A stretch of 64,000 nt of DNA from Armatimonadota bacterium (GTDB lineage Bacteria; Sysuimicrobiota; Sysuimicrobiia; Sysuimicrobiales; Sysuimicrobiaceae): NCBI GenBank assembly GCA_031460175.1, contig JAVKGW010000002.1:186001-250000 (forward strand), given 5' to 3'. The translations under genes and the position numbers were made by a program. Below the pieces are notes generated by a model. That model saw only the letters and a program-made list of their open reading frames with translations. It did not search any database and was not told where the DNA came from. This document shows, piece after piece, positions 51,806 through 58,665 of the stretch. Within the stretch, counting starts at the first letter, position 1. Every line of letters begins with the position of its first letter.

Positions 51806-52866
51806 CGGGCCCGCCCGTACCGGCCTCCCGCAAGCCGCCGCACGACCCCCCGGACCTCCAGGGCGACCAGGAGGGCGGCCACCACGGCCGGAGACCGGCC
51901 CGTGGCCCGTACCAGCTCGTCGAGGTATCGGGGTTCCTCCAGGAGGTTCACCAGGGCGGCCTCCGCGTCTGAAAGCGGTGCTGTGGGCCCGCGCGAGCCC
52001 CGGGGAAGCCCCAGGACGGAGAGCACGTCCTCCGCGGACTCTGCGAGGTGCGCGCCTTCCCGCAGCAGCTGATGCGGTCCCCGGCTTCGGGGGTTCAGCA
52101 CACAGCCGGGGACCGCGAACACCTCCCGTCCCAGATCCAGGGCAAACTCCGCGGTGAGGAGGGCTCCGCTCCGCTCCCGGGCCTCCACCACCACCACGGC
52201 CCGGCCGAGCGCGGCGAGAATCCGGTTTCGGGCCGGGAAGTGGTGCCGGAGCGGTGGGGTACCCGGTGGGTACTCGGAGAGGACCGCGCCGTGTTCCGCG
52301 ATCTGCTCCAGGAGATCCGCGTGTTCCGCGGGCCAGATCCGGTCGATCCCACACCCGAGGACGGCCACGGTCAGGCCATCCCCCTCGAGCGCTCCCCGGT
52401 GCGCGGCGGCGTCGATTCCCCGGGCGAGCCCGCTCACCACGCAGACCCCAGCCGCGGCGAGGTCCGCGGAAAGCCGGCGGGCCACCTCCAGGCCGTCCGG
52501 GGAGGGCCGGCGGGTCCCCACCACGGCCACGCGGCAAGCCTCTGGAAGGCTTCCCCGGACGTACAGGGCGAGGGGTGGGTCCGAAAGCGAGCGGAGGAGA
52601 TCCGGGTACTCGGGATCCGCGAGGGTGACGAGTCGGGCCCCCAGGGCCTCCGCCTCGGTGAGGAACGCTTGTGGATCATGGGCGGCGCAGAAGGCCGCGA
52701 TCCGCTCCGCAGCCCGTTCCGTGACGAATTCCGCCAGTACGTCCCGGGGGGACCGCACGACCGCGGCGGGAGATCCCAGGGCCCCGAGGAGGCGGTGCTT
52801 GGTGCGGGGTGGGATCCCGGGCACGGCGTTGAGCAGGATGCAGGCCTCCCGGTCCGTCAAGGCCAC
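51802..52866 (-). CDS. dprA: DNA processing protein DprA
   Basis: A 354-residue ssDNA-binding recombination mediator that loads RecA on incoming DNA in transformation. Rossmann-like core with VAVVGTRRPSPDGLEVARRL, VVSGLARGIDAAAHRGAL, VAVLGCGIDRIWPAEHADLL, and FPARNRILAALGRAVVVVEA; a C-terminal winged helix (YLDELVRATGRSPAVVAALL). GTG 52866 follows comM by 4 nt; TTG 52860 is the alternative. With ComM next door it suggests competence capacity. Confidence 0.94.
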   Translation of the reverse strand: MALTDREACILLNAVPGIPPRTKHRLLGALGSPAAVVRSPRDVLAEFVTERAAERIAAFCAAHDPQAFLTEAEALGARLVTLADPEYPDLLRSLSDPPLALYVRGSLPEACRVAVVGTRRPSPDGLEVARRLSADLAAAGVCVVSGLARGIDAAAHRGALEGDGLTVAVLGCGIDRIWPAEHADLLEQIAEHGAVLSEYPPGTPPLRHHFPARNRILAALGRAVVVVEARERSGALLTAEFALDLGREVFAVPGCVLNPRSRGPHQLLREGAHLAESAEDVLSVLGLPRGSRGPTAPLSDAEAALVNLLEEPRYLDELVRATGRSPAVVAALLVALEVRGVVRRLAGGRYGRAR

Positions 52867-52870
52867 CCCC

Positions 52871-54394
52871 CTACAGCACCCGCCGGTCCAGCACCCGGTA
52901 CTGGATGGCCTCCGCGAGATGGGCGGGCGTGATGCGCTCGGACGCTTCCAGGTCCGCGATGGTGCGGGCCACCCGGAGGACGCGGTCGCACGCGCGGGCG
53001 GAAAGCCCCAGGCGCTCGATGGCGGTGCGCAGGAGCGCCTTGCCCGCCTCGTCCAGCCCGCACACCCTCCGCACCATCCCGGGAGGCATCTGGGCGTTCG
53101 TGCGGTACGGTGTCCCACGGAGCCGCTCCTGCTGGATGCGCCGGGCCCGGACCACCCGCTCCCGGATGACCCCGGAGCCCTCTCCCGGACGCTCCTCCAG
53201 CAGAGCGTGCGGCGCAAGTCGCGGAACCTCCACGTGCAGATCGATGCGGTCCAGGAGCGGGCCGGAGACCTTGGCCTGGTAGCGACGCACCTGGCTCGGC
53301 GTGCAGGTGCACTCCCGCACCCGATCGCCCAGGTGCCCGCAGGGACATGGATTCATGGCGCAGACCAGCAGGAAGGCCGCGGGGAAGGTTACCGTGGCCG
53401 CGGCCCGGGCTAGGGTCACCCGGCCCTCCTCGATGGGCTGGCGCAGGGCCTCCAACACGTCCCGGTGGAACTCCGGAAGCTCGTCCAGAAAGAGCACCCC
53501 TCGGTGGGCCAGGCTCACTTCCCCCGGACGCGGAACCGTCCCACCGCCGAGGAGGGCGGCGGCGCTCGCGCTATGATGGGGAGCCCGGAAGGGCGGCCGC
53601 CGGAGAAGGGTGCCCCGGGCCGGAAGCATTCCCGCCACGCTGTAGATGCGGGTTACCTCCACCGCCTCCTCCCACTCGAGGGGGGGAAGGATGGTGCTGA
53701 GCCGGCGAGCCAGCATGGTTTTGCCGGACCCGGGAGGCCCCACCAGCAGCACGTTGTGCCCGCCCGCGGCCGCGATCTCCAGGGCTCTCCGGGCGTGCTC
53801 CTGGCCCCGGACCTCCGCGAAATCCACCTCGTCCGCGGGTTCTTCCCCCTCCGTCCCGTTGCGCTGCACCGGCCGGAGGTTGAGCTCGCCGGCCAGAAAC
53901 TGCACCGCCTCCAGGAGGTGGGAGACCCCGTAGACCTCCAGTCCCGGGACGATGGCGGCCTCCATAGCGTTCTCCGCGGGCACGAGGATGCGCCGCAGGC
54001 CCATCCGGGAGGCCACCAGGGCCGCGGAGAGGACGCCGGTGATCGGCCGCACGCTCCCGTCTAGACCCAGCTCGCCCAGCATCGCGGTCCCGTGGGAGGC
54101 CTCCCGCGGGAGCTGTCCCGTGGCCACCAGGATCCCCACGGCCATGGGAAGATCGAACCCGGGACCCTCCTTGCGCACATCCGCGGGCGCCAGGTTCACG
54201 GTGATGCGGCGGGCGGGAACCTCGTAGCTCGCGTTCTTGAGGGCGGCCCGCACCCGTTCCTTGGCCTCCTGGATCGCGGCGTCCGGAAGCCCCACGATGG
54301 TGAAGCCCGGAAGCCCCGTGGCCACATCTACCTGCACGGCCACGGGATAGGCCTCCAGCCCGAACACCGACGCGGAGACGACCTGCGCCAGCAT
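52871..54394 (-). CDS. comM: ComM/YifB Mg-chelatase-like AAA+ ATPase
   Basis: A 507-residue helicase-like ATPase implicated in branch migration during natural transformation. N-terminal ChlI-type domain GLPGFTIVGLPDAAIQEAKE, linker, AAA+ core with Walker A GPPGSGKTML and Walker B GVLFLDELPEFHRDVLEALR, zinc-type CNPCPCG-like AMNPCPCGHLGDRVRECTC, and C-terminal helical domain ARACDRVLRVARTIADLEAS. Strong match in sequence and length. It precedes dprA in the same transcription direction; the 75 bp before the carbamate kinase remnant shows no clear promoter or terminator. Confidence 0.95.
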   Translation of the reverse strand: MLAQVVSASVFGLEAYPVAVQVDVATGLPGFTIVGLPDAAIQEAKERVRAALKNASYEVPARRITVNLAPADVRKEGPGFDLPMAVGILVATGQLPREASHGTAMLGELGLDGSVRPITGVLSAALVASRMGLRRILVPAENAMEAAIVPGLEVYGVSHLLEAVQFLAGELNLRPVQRNGTEGEEPADEVDFAEVRGQEHARRALEIAAAGGHNVLLVGPPGSGKTMLARRLSTILPPLEWEEAVEVTRIYSVAGMLPARGTLLRRPPFRAPHHSASAAALLGGGTVPRPGEVSLAHRGVLFLDELPEFHRDVLEALRQPIEEGRVTLARAAATVTFPAAFLLVCAMNPCPCGHLGDRVRECTCTPSQVRRYQAKVSGPLLDRIDLHVEVPRLAPHALLEERPGEGSGVIRERVVRARRIQQERLRGTPYRTNAQMPPGMVRRVCGLDEAGKALLRTAIERLGLSARACDRVLRVARTIADLEASERITPAHLAEAIQYRVLDRRVL

Positions 54395-54470
54395 GCGCGC
54401 CTCCTCAGAGATCCTTCCGCGGGAGTGAACGCGGGCGGAGCCGGATTTTCGGGCCGGAATCCTCCGCAGG

Positions 54471-54762
54471 TCAATGGTCGGGGACGATGCGGGTTCCCGC
54501 CTCCCCCTGTACCGCCCGTACCACCTCTTCCGTGGCGGCGATCACCGCTTCCTTACCCACCCGCCTCCCGAGGGCCCGGGCCTCCTCCTCGGAAGAGGTC
54601 CCGGACGTTAGAAGGCGCGCTCCAGCGCCTCCGCGGAGCGGTGAGCGCCGCGATCTGCTCCGCGGGACTCCGGAGGGTGGCCTGCTCTGCCTCCACGGAG
54701 ACGTCTCCTCCTTCCCGCAGGAGGGCGTTCCCGCCCGGGGCCAGCACCGCGAATCCCGCCAC
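54471..54762 (-). pseudogene. Internally deleted, frameshifted carbamate kinase remnant
   Basis: The first about 40 codons from GTG 54762 (AVLAPGGNALLREGGDVSVE ... LRSPAEQIAAL) match the carbamate kinase N-terminus (ALGGNALL...). In another frame the last about 40 codons (RRVGKEAVIAATEEVVRAVQ, then GEAGTRIVPDH) match its C-terminus. A normal enzyme has about 310 residues; some 230 are missing and the two ends are out of frame. Canonical Leu in ALGGN is Pro here. The remnant lies next to amino-acid degradation-type genes. The open 69-codon frame from 54762 to 54553 is therefore unlikely to be functional. Confidence 0.65.
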
Positions 54763-54807
54763 ACCCTCTCCTTCTGCGCCTTCCGGTGCGTCCCCTCTTC
54801 GGCGCGG

Positions 54808-54813
54808 TATACT
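54808..54813 (+). promoter_or_regulatory. Putative -10 element of the diaminopentanoate dehydrogenase-like gene
   Basis: TATACT 28 nt before the GTG at 54841, with the ribosome site GGAGGGAGG in between. The -35 at 17 bp (GGTGCG) is poor. The gap also carries the start of the divergent carbamate kinase remnant. Confidence 0.45.
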
Positions 54814-54840
54814 GGCCTGAGATCCCGGAGGGAGGATGGA

Positions 54841-55809
54841 GTGCGGTTCCGGGTGGTGCAGTACGGGTTAGGCGCCATCGGGCTCGGCATCGCCCGGATC
54901 CTCCTCGAGCGCCCGGAGGTGGAGCTGGTGGGCGCCGTGGACGTGGCGCCCGAGAAGGTGGGGCGCGACCTGGGAGAACTCCTCGGCACGGCCGAGGTGG
55001 GTGTCCGGGTGAGCGCGGATGGTGCCATCGCGGAGCAGGCCGACGTGGTCCTCCACGCCACCCACTCGCACCTCGCTCAGGTGGCGCCGCAGATCCTGGA
55101 ACTGGTCCAAGCGGGGGCCAACGTGATCTCCACCTGCGAGGAGCTGGCGTATCCCTGGTTCCACCACGCCCGGGAGGCGGAGCGGCTGGACGAGGCCGCC
55201 CGCGCCCGCGGGGTCACGGTGACCGGGGTCGGGGTAAATCCGGGCTTCGTGATGGACCTCCTTCCCGTGGTGCTCACCGCGGCGTGTGTCAAGGTAGGGT
55301 CCGTCCAGGTGGAGCGGCGGGTGGACGTATCCCGCCGGCGGGAAGCCCTCCGGCGCAAGGCCGGGGTAGGGCTCTCGGAGGAGGAGTTCTGGAGCGGGAT
55401 CGCGGAAGGCAGGGTGGGACACGTAGGCCTCCCGGAATCCGTGGCGCTCATCGGCGCGGCGCTGGGCTGGCCGCTGGAGATCATCGCGGACCACGTGGAG
55501 CCCGTGCGCGTCCCCGGTCTTCCGGGGGTGGCCGGGGTGCACCAGGTGGCGAGGGGTCTGGTGGACGGGGAGGAGCGCATCCGGCTGGAGCTCACCCTCG
55601 CCCTGGGCCTGACCCCCGTGGATCGGATCCGGATTCAGGGGGAGCCTCCCATCGAATTGGAGATTCCCGGCGGCCTCCACGGGGATGTGGCCACCTGCGC
55701 CCTCGCGGTGAACACCATCCCCATCGTGGCCCAGGCTCCCCCCGGGCTCCGCACCGTCCTCGACCTCCCGCCCATCCGATATACGGGTTCGGCCCCGCCC
55801 GCCTTCTAG
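54841..55809 (+). CDS. 2,4-diaminopentanoate dehydrogenase-like (DapB-fold) oxidoreductase
   Basis: A 322-residue NAD(P)H-dependent enzyme. Rossmann motif RVVQYGLGAIGLGIARILLE, then ELVGAVDVAPEKVGRDLGEL and VVLHATHSHLAQVAPQILEL; the central region STCEELAYPWFHH and GVNPGFVMDLLPVVLTA resemble 2,4-diaminopentanoate dehydrogenases of ornithine fermentation and related dihydrodipicolinate reductase-like proteins. Other ornithine-pathway genes (ornithine aminomutase, thiolase-like partner) are absent, so the substrate is open. GTG 54841 has GGAGGGAGG upstream. The stop TAG overlaps the amidase stop in CTAG. Confidence 0.72.
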   Translation: MRFRVVQYGLGAIGLGIARILLERPEVELVGAVDVAPEKVGRDLGELLGTAEVGVRVSADGAIAEQADVVLHATHSHLAQVAPQILELVQAGANVISTCEELAYPWFHHAREAERLDEAARARGVTVTGVGVNPGFVMDLLPVVLTAACVKVGSVQVERRVDVSRRREALRRKAGVGLSEEEFWSGIAEGRVGHVGLPESVALIGAALGWPLEIIADHVEPVRVPGLPGVAGVHQVARGLVDGEERIRLELTLALGLTPVDRIRIQGEPPIELEIPGGLHGDVATCALAVNTIPIVAQAPPGLRTVLDLPPIRYTGSAPPAF

Positions 55810-57422
55810 CGACCTGGGTCCCGGGGACCACCGGTGGGCATGGGAAGGGGACCGCGGGCCTGCTCGTAGGCCCGGGCCACCCGGAGGAGCACCGCCTCCT
55901 GGAAGGGGGGACCCACCAACTGCAGCCCCACGGGGAGGCCCGCCACGAACCCGCACGGGACGGAGAGGGCAGGGAACCCGAGGGCGTTGAAGGGGTTGGT
56001 GAACCGGGTGAGGAGCGCGCGGGTGTTGTAGGGTTTCCCCGCGAGGTACGTGGTCTCCTCCTTCAAGGGTGGAGCGGGAACGGGAACCGTGGGGGAAACC
56101 AACACGTCCACCCGGGGGAACACCTCCTGCAGGAAGCGGCGGATCAAGGCGCGGCGCACGGATCTCGCGCGTACGTAGCGCTCGCCCGCGAGGGCCAATC
56201 CCACCAGCAGCCGCTCCCGCACGTCCTGGCCGTAGGCGTGGGGGGTTTCCCGCAGGGTCTGTAAGTGCCCCGTGCTCGCCTCCACCATGAGGAGGGCCGT
56301 GGCCACCGCGGAGGCCACCTCCAGCCCGTCCACCTGCACCTCTTCCACGTTCGCCCCCAGGTGCTGGAGGGTTTCCACCGCGGCCTCGACCGCGCGGGCC
56401 ACCTCCGCATCCAGCGCGTCCTCGAAAAAGGTCCGGAGCACCCCCACCCGCACGCCCCGGATCCTCGCGCTCCTCCCCCAGGGAGTTCCGGTCAGCACCT
56501 CCAGGAGGAGGGCCACGTCGTCCACGGTACGGGCCATGGGACCCACGTGATCCAGGGACCACGAGAGGGGGTAGACGCCGTGCGTGGGCAAAAGCCCGTA
56601 CGTGGGTTTGAGGCCCACGATGCCGCAAAGGGCCGCAGGGATCCGGATGGATCCCCCGGTATCCGTCCCCAGGGACCCGTAGACGCACCCGGTGGCCAGC
56701 GCCACCCCGCTCCCACCGCTGGAGCCGCCGGGCGTGCGCCCGGGATCCCACGGGTTGCGGGCAGGGCCGAAGTGTGGGTTCTCGTTGGACACCCCGTAGG
56801 CCCACTCGTGCAGGTGCGTCCTCCCCACGAACACAACCCCCGCCCCCCGCAGCCGGGCCGTCACCTGGGCGTCCTCCCTGGCCACCACGTCCCGGCGGAG
56901 GATGGATCCGCAGGTCCACGGGGCGCCCTCCTGGGCGATGAGGTCCTTGAGGGCGACGGGGATCCCGTGTAGCGGCCCCCACCACGCCCCCCGCACGGCC
57001 GCCTCCTCCGCCTCCCGGGCCCGCCGCAGGGCGGTCTCCGGGTCCACGGAGAGGAAGGCCCCCAGGGTGGGATTGATCCCCTCGATGCGCTCGACAGCGG
57101 CCTCCACCACCTCCCGCGGGGAGATCCTCCGATGGCGGATGGCCTGGGCCACGTGCACCAGGGAAAGGCTCAGGGGATCCTCCGGAGGGTGAGGAGGCTC
57201 TCTCGACAATCCCTCCACGATGCTCCCGAGCCGGTTCCGCGGCGCGCAAGCGAACTCCGCCCAATCCAGGTCCGCGGGTGGATCGTGGGCCTCCACCCAC
57301 TCCAGAGGCTCCAGGCGGCGCAGGACTGCCCGGAGCTGCGCTGCGGCGCGCTCTTCATCCTCGGGTGAGACCCGCAGGCCGTACCGCCGCAGGGTCTCGC
57401 GGACCAGCTGGGCCTCCGTCAC
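55806..57422 (-). CDS. Amidase signature family enzyme with GatC/DUF4089-like N-terminal extension
   Basis: A 538-residue amidase. Catalytic triad: Lys in HGIPVALKDLIAQEGAPWTC, cis-Ser and nucleophile Ser in the GRTPGGSSGGSGVALATGCV and GTDTGGSIRIPAALCGIVGL segments. About 70 N-terminal residues (LRRYGLRVSPEDEERAAAQL, LEPLEWVEAHDPP) look like the small GatC/DUF4089 helical domain fused in front. Substrate unknown; full GatB is not nearby, so a tRNA amidotransferase role is unlikely. GTG 57422 overlaps the dtd stop (GTGA). Confidence 0.83.
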   Translation of the reverse strand: MTEAQLVRETLRRYGLRVSPEDEERAAAQLRAVLRRLEPLEWVEAHDPPADLDWAEFACAPRNRLGSIVEGLSREPPHPPEDPLSLSLVHVAQAIRHRRISPREVVEAAVERIEGINPTLGAFLSVDPETALRRAREAEEAAVRGAWWGPLHGIPVALKDLIAQEGAPWTCGSILRRDVVAREDAQVTARLRGAGVVFVGRTHLHEWAYGVSNENPHFGPARNPWDPGRTPGGSSGGSGVALATGCVYGSLGTDTGGSIRIPAALCGIVGLKPTYGLLPTHGVYPLSWSLDHVGPMARTVDDVALLLEVLTGTPWGRSARIRGVRVGVLRTFFEDALDAEVARAVEAAVETLQHLGANVEEVQVDGLEVASAVATALLMVEASTGHLQTLRETPHAYGQDVRERLLVGLALAGERYVRARSVRRALIRRFLQEVFPRVDVLVSPTVPVPAPPLKEETTYLAGKPYNTRALLTRFTNPFNALGFPALSVPCGFVAGLPVGLQLVGPPFQEAVLLRVARAYEQARGPLPMPTGGPRDPGR

Positions 57423-57871
57423 GATCGCAGCTCCGCGGTATCCAGCAGGATGGTGACGGGCCCCTCGTTGAGGATCTCCACCCGCATCACGGCGCCGAAC
57501 ACCCCCGTCCGCACGGGCACGCCGAACGCCCGCAGGGTCTCGTTGAAGACCTCGTACAGTCCTCGGGCGACCTCCGGGGGAGCCGCCTCCACGAACCCGG
57601 GACGGTTGCCCCTGCGCACGTCCCCGTACAGGGTGAACTGGGAGACGGAGAGCACGGAGCCGCCCACCTCCCGCACAGACCGGTTCAGCTTCCCGCCCTC
57701 GTCCGGGAAGACCCGCAGCTGCGCCACCTTCCGGGCAAGGTACCGGGCCTCCTCCTCCGTGTCCCGAACGTGCACGCCCACCAGCACCACGAGCCCCGGG
57801 CCGATCTCCGCCACGAGCTCCTCCCCGATCCGAACCGCGCCCCGCGAGACCCGCTGCACCACCGCCCGCAT
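57419..57871 (-). CDS. dtd: D-aminoacyl-tRNA deacylase
   Basis: A 150-residue DTD hydrolysing D-Tyr and other D-aminoacyl-tRNAs. MRAVVQRVSRGAVRIGEELV, LSVSQFTLYGDVRRGNRPGF (catalytic Thr/Gln region) and the Gly-cisPro segment NEGPVTILLDTAE are present. The usual order relA-dtd is interrupted by fabI. ATG 57871 is 2 nt beyond the fabI stop. Confidence 0.96.
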   Translation of the reverse strand: MRAVVQRVSRGAVRIGEELVAEIGPGLVVLVGVHVRDTEEEARYLARKVAQLRVFPDEGGKLNRSVREVGGSVLSVSQFTLYGDVRRGNRPGFVEAAPPEVARGLYEVFNETLRAFGVPVRTGVFGAVMRVEILNEGPVTILLDTAELRS

Positions 57872-57873
57872 GG

Positions 57874-58644
57874 CTAGATGCCCAGGACGTGGTAGCCCGC
57901 GTCCGCGAAGAGCACCTGACCCGTCATCGCCCGGCTGAGGTCGCTCGCCAGGAACACCGCCACGTCCCCCACGTCCTCCGCCTCCACAGTGCGGCGGAGA
58001 GGGGCACGCTCCGCGTAGACCCTGAGGAACTCCGTAAAGCCCGCCACGGCCCGGGCGGAGGCGGTCTTGATGGGGCCCGCGGAGATGGCGTTCACCCGGA
58101 TCCCCTGCGGCCCCAGCTCGTAGGCCAGGTACCGCACGATGCACTCCAGGGCCGCCTTCGCGGGGGCCATGACGTTGTAGTTGGGGTACACCCGGGAGCT
58201 CGCGGCGAAGGTGAGGGTGAGGATGCTGCCGCCGGAAGGCATCAGCGGCGCCAGGGCCCGGGCGCATGCCACGAGGGAATAGGCACTCACCTCTTGGGCC
58301 ACCAGATATCCCTCCCGGCTCGTGTCCACGAACCTCCCCCGGAGATCCTCCGTGCGGGCATAGGCGATGCTGTGCACGAGGACGTGGACCTCCCCCGGGT
58401 CCTCCCGCAGAGCCTGCTGCAGCCGGGCCAGGTCCTCCTCCCGCGAGACGTCGCAGGGCAGGGCCCTGGCTCCCCCCAGCTCCTCCGCCAGCTTGCGGAC
58501 CGTCTCCTCCTCCCGTTCCCCGAGATAGGTGAGAAGGCAACGGGCACCCTCCCGGTGGAGGGCACGGGCGATTCCCCAGGCGATGCTCCACCGGTTCGCC
58601 ACCCCCATCACGAGGGCGTTTTTCCCCGCCAGCAACCCCGGCAC
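57874..58644 (-). CDS. fabI: Enoyl-ACP reductase (FabI type)
   Basis: A 256-residue SDR-fold NAD(P)H reductase finishing each fatty-acid elongation cycle. Cofactor motif KNALVMGVANRWSIAWGIAR with the FabI-specific S-x-A-x-G pattern, VHSIAYARTEDL, and the catalytic Tyr-x6-Lys in YPNYNVMAPAKAALECIVRY. GTG 58644 follows GGAGGGAGGGAG. Target class of triclosan and isoniazid. Inserted between rel and dtd, which are neighbours in Bacillus. Confidence 0.95.
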   Translation of the reverse strand: MPGLLAGKNALVMGVANRWSIAWGIARALHREGARCLLTYLGEREEETVRKLAEELGGARALPCDVSREEDLARLQQALREDPGEVHVLVHSIAYARTEDLRGRFVDTSREGYLVAQEVSAYSLVACARALAPLMPSGGSILTLTFAASSRVYPNYNVMAPAKAALECIVRYLAYELGPQGIRVNAISAGPIKTASARAVAGFTEFLRVYAERAPLRRTVEAEDVGDVAVFLASDLSRAMTGQVLFADAGYHVLGI

Positions 58645-58665
58645 GGTCTCCCTCCCTCCGTGGCG

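Noticed and set aside
54487-54840. N-terminal extension of the 54841 oxidoreductase back to 54487
   Set aside because: The extension is Arg/Ser/Pro-rich, antisense to the carbamate kinase remnant, and precedes the promoter and ribosome site of GTG 54841.
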